The position numbers and the translations under genes were made by a program. This document shows positions 7,261 through 12,264 of a DNA stretch of 12,264 nt, one piece after another. The DNA comes from Eubacterium sp. (GTDB taxonomy: Bacteria; Bacillota; Clostridia; Oscillospirales; Acutalibacteraceae). The first letter of the stretch is position 1. The number at the start of each line of letters is the position of its first letter. The stretch covers positions 1 to 12,264 of the forward strand of contig JAIDVA010000350.1 of the NCBI GenBank assembly GCA_029059925.1. Direction: 5' to 3'. A model generated the notes under the pieces. That model searched no databases, had not been told where the DNA came from, and saw nothing but the letters and a program-made list of their open reading frames with translations.

Positions 7261-8370
7261 ATGGGACGTTACGAAATTGACACAGATGATTCAAAAGTTG
7301 TACAGATTAAAGTAGTAGGTGTAGGCGGCGGCGGCGGAAACGCAGTTAACCGCATGGTTCATTGTAATATTCAGGATGTTGAGTTTGTAGCTGTTAACTC
7401 AGATAAGCCGGCTCTTGCAAAATCAACTGCAACACATAAAATTCTTATCGGTGAAAAGGTAACAAAGGGTATGGGTGCAGGTGCTAAGCCTGAGATTGGT
7501 GCTCGTGCTGCCGAAGAAAGCAAGGAAGCTCTCACAGATGTACTTACCGGTGCTGATATGGTATTTATTACCGCTGGTATGGGCGGCGGAACAGGTACCG
7601 GCGCAGCTCCTTATGTTGCTAAAATTGCTAAAGATATGGGCATTCTTACCGTTGGCGTTGTTACAACTCCATTTGCTTTTGAAGGTAAGCGCCGTATGAC
7701 ACAGGCTTCAGCAGGTATTGATGAGCTTGCTAAGAATGTTGACTCTATTATGGTTATCCCTAACGAAAGACTTAAGGAAGTAACAACTGAAAAGATTACT
7801 CTTCTTAACGCTTTTGAAATTGCTAATGATGTTCTTCGTCAGGGTGTTCAGTCAATCTCAGACCTTGTTAACGCAACCGGTCTCGTTAACTCTGACTTTG
7901 CAGATGTTACTGAGATTATGAAGGATGCAGGCTTTGCACATATGGGTGTTGGCCGTGCTAAGGGTAAGGATAAGGCAGAGGTAGCTGCTCAGCAGGCTAT
8001 TTCTTCTCCTCTTCTCAACACTTCAATCGATGGTGCTCACGGCGTTCTTCTTAACATCACAGCATCTACCGATATCGGTCTTGAGGAAATTACAATTGCT
8101 TCTCAGATTGTTACAGATGCAGTTCATCCTGATTGTGAAATCATCTGGGGTGCTAACTTCGATGAAAACCTTGAGGATGAGATGATTATTACTGTAATTG
8201 CGACTCGCTTTGGTGAGGAAGGTCCAACAGGTCAGATTAAGTCTGTAACAGCTAATAATGAGGTTGCTCCTCCACAGCCTATTGCAGCTGCTGCAACTGC
8301 TGCTGCATCAAGCTTTACAAACAGCGATGATGATGCTTTTACAGATATCGTTAATTTCTTCAAGAAATAA
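7261..8370 (+). CDS. ftsZ: Cell division GTPase FtsZ
   Basis: FtsZ is the tubulin homologue that polymerises into the cytokinetic Z-ring and recruits the divisome. The 369-residue product has the Rossmann-like GTPase core: GVGGGGGNAVNRM (20-32), AVNSD (44-48), the tubulin signature GGGTGTGAAP (108-117), TTPFAFEG and NERL. The T7 synergy loop NSDFADV (210-216) carries the catalytic Asp212. The C-terminal subdomain ends at about residue 317. After it comes a short Ala-rich linker and a C-terminal peptide ending DAFTDIVNFFKK, a variant of the usual D-I-P-x-F-L-x motif with Val in the Pro position and Phe in the Leu position. AAGGAG at 7246-7251 fixes the ATG. The 211-base promoter region in front and the terminator behind suggest a largely monocistronic unit; ftsA is not adjacent. 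Confidence 0.98.
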   Translation: MGRYEIDTDDSKVVQIKVVGVGGGGGNAVNRMVHCNIQDVEFVAVNSDKPALAKSTATHKILIGEKVTKGMGAGAKPEIGARAAEESKEALTDVLTGADMVFITAGMGGGTGTGAAPYVAKIAKDMGILTVGVVTTPFAFEGKRRMTQASAGIDELAKNVDSIMVIPNERLKEVTTEKITLLNAFEIANDVLRQGVQSISDLVNATGLVNSDFADVTEIMKDAGFAHMGVGRAKGKDKAEVAAQQAISSPLLNTSIDGAHGVLLNITASTDIGLEEITIASQIVTDAVHPDCEIIWGANFDENLEDEMIITVIATRFGEEGPTGQIKSVTANNEVAPPQPIAAAATAAASSFTNSDDDAFTDIVNFFKK

Positions 8371-8397
8371 TAAAGATTATATAAGCTTTGATTACAT

Positions 8398-8442
8398 AAC
8401 ATTCCTTATTTTCATTATTTTGAGAATGGGGAATGTTTTTTT
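8398..8442 (+). terminator. Intrinsic terminator of ftsZ
   Basis: A 16-bp stem, AACATTCCTTATTTTC (8398-8413) against GAGAATGGGGAATGTT (8422-8437, with a few G-T wobbles), closes an 8-base loop and runs directly into a T-tract at 8436-8442. It lies 27 bases after the ftsZ stop. Confidence 0.88.
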
Positions 8443-8498
8443 ATTCATTTGTTAATCTTTTTGTCAGGATGTATATTCATATGTAATTTAATCTTTTT

Positions 8499-8620
8499 TT
8501 GCGGAAAAAATTGTTAAGACAAGTTAAAGGCTTTACACTTTTAACATTTTCAACAGAGTTTTCAGCGAAAATAATTCACTTCAAAGTAGTTTTAAACATT
8601 TTGAACATAGTTTTCCGCAA
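8499..8620. repeat. Ten-bp perfect inverted repeat bounding a 122-base element
   Basis: TTGCGGAAAA (8499-8508) and TTTTCCGCAA (8611-8620) are exact reverse complements separated by 102 bases. Pairing does not extend on either side. No flanking target duplication is obvious. Confidence 0.5.
8539..8569. repeat. Direct repeat, copy 1 (copy 2 at 8590-8620)
   Basis: Copy 1 reads TTTTAACATTTTCAACAGAG then TTTTCAGCGAA. Copy 2 reads TTTTAAACATTTTGAACATA then GTTTTCCGCAA. By hand alignment they share 27 bases, with three mismatches and two single-base gaps. Centres are 51 bases apart. Confidence 0.55.
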
Positions 8621-8663
8621 TCATTTCAACAATAATTATTTGTAAAGTAATATGCTTTTACAC

Positions 8664-8703
8664 AAAAAATGAATCCCATATACACAGAATGTATATGGGA
8701 TTC
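8664..8703 (-). terminator. Intrinsic terminator of the mannosidase unit (minus strand)
   Basis: A perfect 14-bp stem, GAATCCCATATACA (8671-8684) with its reverse complement at 8690-8703, closes a 5-base loop. On the minus strand it is followed by one A and then six T residues (the AAAAAA at 8664-8669). It lies 35 bases beyond the mannosidase stop. On the plus strand no T-run follows, so it serves the minus strand. Confidence 0.85.
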
Positions 8704-8738
8704 GTTGTATAATATGTGATTTTTATGCAGATTAATTA

Positions 8739-11700
8739 TTACCATTCACTTTTTGTATATGAACGAATAATATTTGTAATAATGTTGTCTCGTTTAAAGC
8801 CCTTGCCTTTACCGCCGTTAATTTGATCCTGTATTTTACCGGCTCTGATTGTCATAAAGTCCGCCTTGTCGATTACCTTGTCAATCGGAGGAATATCTTC
8901 ATTAAAATCATAGCTTTGCGAAACCGTATCAAAAATTTTTGTTGCAAGTCCGCCCTTAGCTCTTTCTCTGATAGCTGTCATTGCAAGAATAACAACTCTA
9001 TTGTTTTCGGGCAGTACAATTGATGTTTTTTCGTCACTGTTGATTGCAATGCTGTAAAGATAAAATTGGGCCTTTTTAGCAAGATTGCCTTCAGGGTGAT
9101 GCAGATGTGTGAATTCATAGCCATAAGACTCATCATTTACATCCGCTACCTGATTAAGTCCTGCCATATCCCATTTGCTGATAGGTTCTGCAATAGGCTT
9201 GATACTGAACGGCACCTTTTTTTTGCCGCAGGAAATAGTTATCTGCTGTTCACCGCATGTTGAGCCTGCAATGAAATATACTCTTGTGCAGTAGGGGAGG
9301 TTGATTTCCTGTCCGCGGCAAACAAGTACATCATGCCTTATATCAGGATTGATTGAGTTTTTCAGTATGTATCTGATACCGCCTATATAATATGAATCAT
9401 CAATTAACTCCTCGGGTAGTGAAAAGCCGCTGCCCTGCAGGATAATATGTCTCATATTATCATCTGTTGTGAATCCGTTTGAATTATACGGAAGCTTAAT
9501 TATCTGATATCTTTCATTCGGAATAAGCGGTGCAAGCTCTTTATATTTTATTTTGAAGGTCTTTATTTCAAAAGGCTTCATACTGAATACGAGTCTGCCG
9601 TTAGTAACCTTTAAGTCGCTGATTGGCTCTTCAAGAGCGGTAACAAGCTGAGCCTCACCGATCTCACTGAGCATTTTCAAAGAAACATTTTTCTGCTCCT
9701 TGCCAACAGCCTCGTTAACTCTGATGATGAACGAGTTATCCTCTTCAGCAAATTTAATTGCTCTTACAAGCACATCATCGCTGCTGATTCGGCAGAAGGA
9801 TACACTGTCCTCAAGTGAGCGCTTATTTCTGTAATCAGTGGTGATGCTGAGATAAGGATTAGCAAAGATTTCGCTGTATTTCTGTGTGCCGTTTTCAAAA
9901 CCGTTTGCATGGCTGTATATTGCATAGGAAAATACATTTCTGCCTAAATCCTGCAGATCCTGCCTTGTTTCCTTTGTAAAAGCACCTGATGGGGTGTGAA
10001 TACATGTCATTCTCAGTGTGTGGTCGTCCGGTTTATCCCAGCCGTATTTGGAATCTGAGAATATTGATACACCGAATTCACCGCTCGCATCACTGATATC
10101 TGCCCATTTCTGAGCTGGTACTTCGTAAAGTTTATCGCTATTTGTTCCTCTTTCAATAACACCAAGTCCAAGGTCGTAGCTTGCCTTGTCATTGTGTGCT
10201 GCGACAGGGAAAACAGCCTTGAGCATGGTTCTTCTTGTCTTCCAGTCAACAATATTTTTAACCTCTACATATTCACTGTCCGCTGAAAGAGATACAAGCT
10301 GTGTAATAACTGAATATTCAGCCTCGCGGACAACCTTGATGGTAGCTCTTACAGGTCCGTTTTCGAGTACTGTGAATTCAGGTGTATTTGCATAGCAGTA
10401 AGGCTCTTTGTCGATATCATCCTTTGTGATTTCCCAGCTTGGGTAGGCGAGTGATCCTGTATCATGCATAAGTGCCATTTTTATTGGTGAATCAATAATC
10501 TGCCTGCCGAGCTTTTTATCATAAAGATATGCAATGTCACCGTTTTTATTGAAAATGAGTTTGTACTTGCCGTTTTCTATAGAGTGATTTGTTGCAGCAA
10601 CTTTTTTTATGCCCTGATATGATGTATCTGATTTTTTTACTTCATATGCCTGATATCCGAATGGTTCAATTTCAACCTCAAGGAGTATGGAGAGACGCTT
10701 TCCCTTTTTTCTGATAATCTGGCTTGGTATTTCATTTCCCTTTTTATCAAATACTGCAATTTCAGTGCAGTTTCTGGTGGTTTTTATATCGGCTTCAACA
10801 ACTCTTTTAACCTTATATTGAGTTGGATTGTTAACTACAAGTATGATGCTTTTATCGTCAACCCACTGTGTATCAAGCTCGTTAATAATCATTTTGCTTG
10901 CAGCAACATATTCATTTGTAAACTGTGATATTGAAAGATAATAGTCAGACCAGGCAGTGTTATAAACCTCCATAACTGATGTACCTGTAATATCATCGTG
11001 GAACTGATGCTCAATAACTCTTTTCCAAGCCTGATTTATATTATTTCTCGGATAAGTGTATGCACCGATTGATGATGAAAAAGCACATGCCTTTTCTGTG
11101 TAATCAGCAATACGCTCGCAGGTTCTGTTAAGACGCTTGCTCATAGTTCTTGATGTATAACATCCGGCACCGTGGCTTGTCATCAGCAGCTCATTATCCC
11201 ATACAGGAAGTGCACTCTTTTCCTCGACACTCAGCTTATCCATATCAAGAAATACCTGATCTGAGCTTGCAGAAATAACCTCAAAATCATCATTGTTTTT
11301 AGCAAGGCTTTCCTCTAATGCCTGCACACTTTCCTCTGTAGGTGAGCCGCCCCAGTCGCCTGTACCGTAAAGATGGTTAGCCCAAGGCAGCTGTGCATTT
11401 GTATAGTTGTCTGCTATTCTGTCAATAACGCTGATGTCTGCTCTTATATCACCTGTGAATTTGTATCTGTATGATTTTGCATTAAGGCATGCAAAAGCTG
11501 ACTTGCCGTCAGGACCCTTCCATACACCAAGGTCAAACGGCAGTCCATAAGCACTGCCCCAGGACAGCTTCTGCGTAGTAAAGCCCTTAAGACCTGCATG
11601 ATTAAGTATTGATGGAAGTGCCCAGCCAAAGCCGAAGCAGTCAGGCAAAAACATATCCTTTGAGGTTGTGCCGAATTTTTCCTTGAAATAATTGTTGCCA

Positions 11701-12017
11701 AGCAAAAGATTTCGGAAGATTGCCTCAGGTGAGGGGATGTTTACATCACCGTTTTCATATGCTGTTCCGGACACACACCATTTGCCCTGCTTAACATATT
11801 CTTTGATAATTTCAAATGCCTTCGGATAGAATTCTTCAATCAGCTCATATCTTTTTGCACCTTCAAAATTGAATCTGTAATTCGGATATTTTTCGATTAA
11901 ATCGAAATTTTTTGTAAGTGTATCCGGTATGTATTCATCAATTGTTTTAGCAATTGTCCATCTCCAGACCGTGTCAAGATGAGCAGTTGCCACTACGTAT
12001 GCTTTCTTTTTATTCAT
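8739..12017 (-). CDS. Glycoside hydrolase family 38 alpha-mannosidase
   Basis: GH38 enzymes are zinc-dependent retaining alpha-mannosidases. The 1092-residue product starts MNKKKAYVVATAHLDTVWRW, placing the zinc ligands His13 and Asp15 in the conserved HxDxxW motif almost at the N-terminus. The nucleophile region is FLPDCFGFGWALP with Asp126. The middle helical region reads HGAGCYTSR then KRLNRTCERIADYTEKA (about 282-310), and the third zinc site is HQFHDDITGT (His340). A long beta-sandwich half follows. Near the end, FTHLHHPEGN (about 969-978) and LPENNRVVILA look like the accessory beta domain of large bacterial members. There is no signal peptide or membrane segment, so it is probably cytoplasmic and acts on imported mannosides; the substrate cannot be told. 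AAGGAA lies six bases before the ATG and overlaps the stop of the upstream small gene, so the two are probably coupled. It is convergent to ftsZ. Confidence 0.93.
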   Translation of the reverse strand: MNKKKAYVVATAHLDTVWRWTIAKTIDEYIPDTLTKNFDLIEKYPNYRFNFEGAKRYELIEEFYPKAFEIIKEYVKQGKWCVSGTAYENGDVNIPSPEAIFRNLLLGNNYFKEKFGTTSKDMFLPDCFGFGWALPSILNHAGLKGFTTQKLSWGSAYGLPFDLGVWKGPDGKSAFACLNAKSYRYKFTGDIRADISVIDRIADNYTNAQLPWANHLYGTGDWGGSPTEESVQALEESLAKNNDDFEVISASSDQVFLDMDKLSVEEKSALPVWDNELLMTSHGAGCYTSRTMSKRLNRTCERIADYTEKACAFSSSIGAYTYPRNNINQAWKRVIEHQFHDDITGTSVMEVYNTAWSDYYLSISQFTNEYVAASKMIINELDTQWVDDKSIILVVNNPTQYKVKRVVEADIKTTRNCTEIAVFDKKGNEIPSQIIRKKGKRLSILLEVEIEPFGYQAYEVKKSDTSYQGIKKVAATNHSIENGKYKLIFNKNGDIAYLYDKKLGRQIIDSPIKMALMHDTGSLAYPSWEITKDDIDKEPYCYANTPEFTVLENGPVRATIKVVREAEYSVITQLVSLSADSEYVEVKNIVDWKTRRTMLKAVFPVAAHNDKASYDLGLGVIERGTNSDKLYEVPAQKWADISDASGEFGVSIFSDSKYGWDKPDDHTLRMTCIHTPSGAFTKETRQDLQDLGRNVFSYAIYSHANGFENGTQKYSEIFANPYLSITTDYRNKRSLEDSVSFCRISSDDVLVRAIKFAEEDNSFIIRVNEAVGKEQKNVSLKMLSEIGEAQLVTALEEPISDLKVTNGRLVFSMKPFEIKTFKIKYKELAPLIPNERYQIIKLPYNSNGFTTDDNMRHIILQGSGFSLPEELIDDSYYIGGIRYILKNSINPDIRHDVLVCRGQEINLPYCTRVYFIAGSTCGEQQITISCGKKKVPFSIKPIAEPISKWDMAGLNQVADVNDESYGYEFTHLHHPEGNLAKKAQFYLYSIAINSDEKTSIVLPENNRVVILAMTAIRERAKGGLATKIFDTVSQSYDFNEDIPPIDKVIDKADFMTIRAGKIQDQINGGKGKGFKRDNIITNIIRSYTKSEW

Positions 12018-12026
12018 AAGTATTCC

Positions 12027-12245
12027 TTATTTTTCAATGATTTCATATGTGAATTCGTATTTTTCCTGAAGAGCCTTTACCTTGTCCTCATTGTCCTCAA
12101 TAAAGGTTTCTGTATAAACACTCTTGCCGTCAACAGAGTAATCCTTGACAATCTGATTGAGGGCTTCCCAAGCTTCTGCCTCCTGTGCGTAGCCATCCTC
12201 AAATTTGATTAAAAACTCTCTGTGCTTTGGAATTCTTACGTTCAT
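12027..12245 (-). CDS. Small protein of unknown function upstream of the mannosidase
   Basis: I do not recognise this 72-residue protein (MNVRIPKHREFLIKFEDGYA... to ...YEFTYEIIEK). It is soluble, rich in Glu, Lys and aromatic residues, acidic in its C-terminal half, without Cys, a signal peptide or a membrane segment. It is probably a small alpha/beta fold, judging from alternating strand-like (REFLIKFED, YTETFIED, YEFTYEII) and helix-like (EAEAWEALNQIVKDY, NEDKVKALQEKY) stretches. The start at 12245 is set by AGGAGA at 12253-12258, seven bases upstream; an in-frame TTG at 12263 lies beyond that site. Its stop is nine bases before the mannosidase start, and the TAA forms part of the next gene's TAAGGAA. 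A bona fide gene is likely from the spacing and ribosome binding site; its job is unknown. Any promoter lies outside the window. Confidence 0.7.
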   Translation of the reverse strand: MNVRIPKHREFLIKFEDGYAQEAEAWEALNQIVKDYSVDGKSVYTETFIEDNEDKVKALQEKYEFTYEIIEK

Positions 12246-12252
12246 TCTTTTA

Positions 12253-12258
12253 TCTCCT
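12253..12258 (-). promoter_or_regulatory. Ribosome binding site of the small unknown gene
   Basis: On the minus strand AGGAGA precedes the ATG at 12245 by seven bases. This selects the 72-residue start over the TTG at 12263, which is upstream of the site. Confidence 0.7.
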
Positions 12259-12264
12259 AACAAT

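Larger units (their letters stand above)
8443..8663. other. Non-coding gap between convergent units, with repeats
   Basis: These 221 bases between the ftsZ terminator and the minus-strand terminator hold no convincing coding frame. They are very AT-rich and contain a diverged 31-base direct repeat and a 10-bp inverted repeat that spans it. Promoter-like matches are weak (TTGTTA at 8511-8516 with TACACT at 8534-8539, each 4 of 6). A small RNA or a decayed repeat element is possible but not shown. Confidence 0.5.

Noticed and set aside
7475..7699. Leu-rich frame inside ftsZ
   Set aside because: A shadow of a strongly conserved coding region with no start signal.
8258..8455. Leu-rich plus-strand frame across the ftsZ end and its terminator
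   Set aside because: It reads the Ala-rich FtsZ linker in another frame, then runs through the terminator hairpin, with no ribosome binding site.
8539..8632. DnaA-box-like cluster (TTTTCAACA, TTTTGAACA, ATTTCAACA) as a replication origin
   Set aside because: Each differs from TTATNCACA at two or more positions, there is no dnaA, dnaN or other origin gene nearby, and the region is AT-rich throughout.
8708..8713. TATAAT on the plus strand downstream of the minus-strand terminator
   Set aside because: There is no -35 at the right distance, and a transcript would run antisense into the mannosidase without any gene to serve.
1..12264. tRNA, rRNA, CRISPR arrays, transposases, phage genes
   Set aside because: None seen on reading either strand; no repeat-spacer pattern and no recognisable mobile-element protein.

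Overview
The window (AT-rich, roughly 40% GC by eye) is a Gram-positive-type chromosomal segment. It most likely comes from a member of the Clostridia, and the Ruminococcaceae/Oscillospirales are my best guess. The reasons are the dcw (division and cell wall) gene order with murA lying between murG and ftsQ/divIB, the DivIB-type protein with a long basic cytoplasmic tail, strong AAGGAG-type ribosome binding sites, and SigA-like promoters. This placement is inference from gene content and sequence style, not from a search.

Positions 1-7049 hold six co-directional genes: murF (5' end cut off by the window edge), mraY, ftsW/spoVE-type SEDS glycosyltransferase, murG, murA and ftsQ/divIB. They are packed with abutting, overlapping or very short junctions, except for a 133-base gap before murA. 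Together they cover the first committed step of UDP-MurNAc synthesis (MurA), completion of the UDP-MurNAc-pentapeptide (MurF), lipid I (MraY), lipid II (MurG), septal glycan polymerisation (FtsW) and the divisome scaffold (FtsQ). The murG-murA gap contains a long imperfect hairpin whose 3' arm includes the murA Shine-Dalgarno sequence.

Positions 7050-8442 form an apparently separate ftsZ unit. A 211-base AT-rich leader carries up to three tandem SigA-like promoters, two of which overlap sequences matching the Spo0A box. ftsZ follows, then a strong intrinsic terminator. No murD, murC, murB, ftsA or sepF lies between these genes, so this dcw cluster is rearranged or reduced compared with Bacillus.

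Positions 8443-8703 are non-coding. They contain a diverged 31-base direct repeat, a 10-bp inverted repeat enclosing it, and a minus-strand terminator.

Positions 8739-12245 (minus strand) hold a convergent two-gene unit: a small protein of unknown function (72 aa) followed 9 bases later by a large GH38 alpha-mannosidase (1092 aa, no signal peptide). This unit is functionally unrelated to cell-wall synthesis as far as the sequence shows.

Most of the window is well-understood core biology. The points worth a second look are regulatory: the murA hairpin and leader ORF, the ftsZ promoter/0A-box cluster, the repeat-bearing gap after ftsZ, and the unknown partner of the mannosidase. I saw no convincing new defence, mobile or biosynthetic system.
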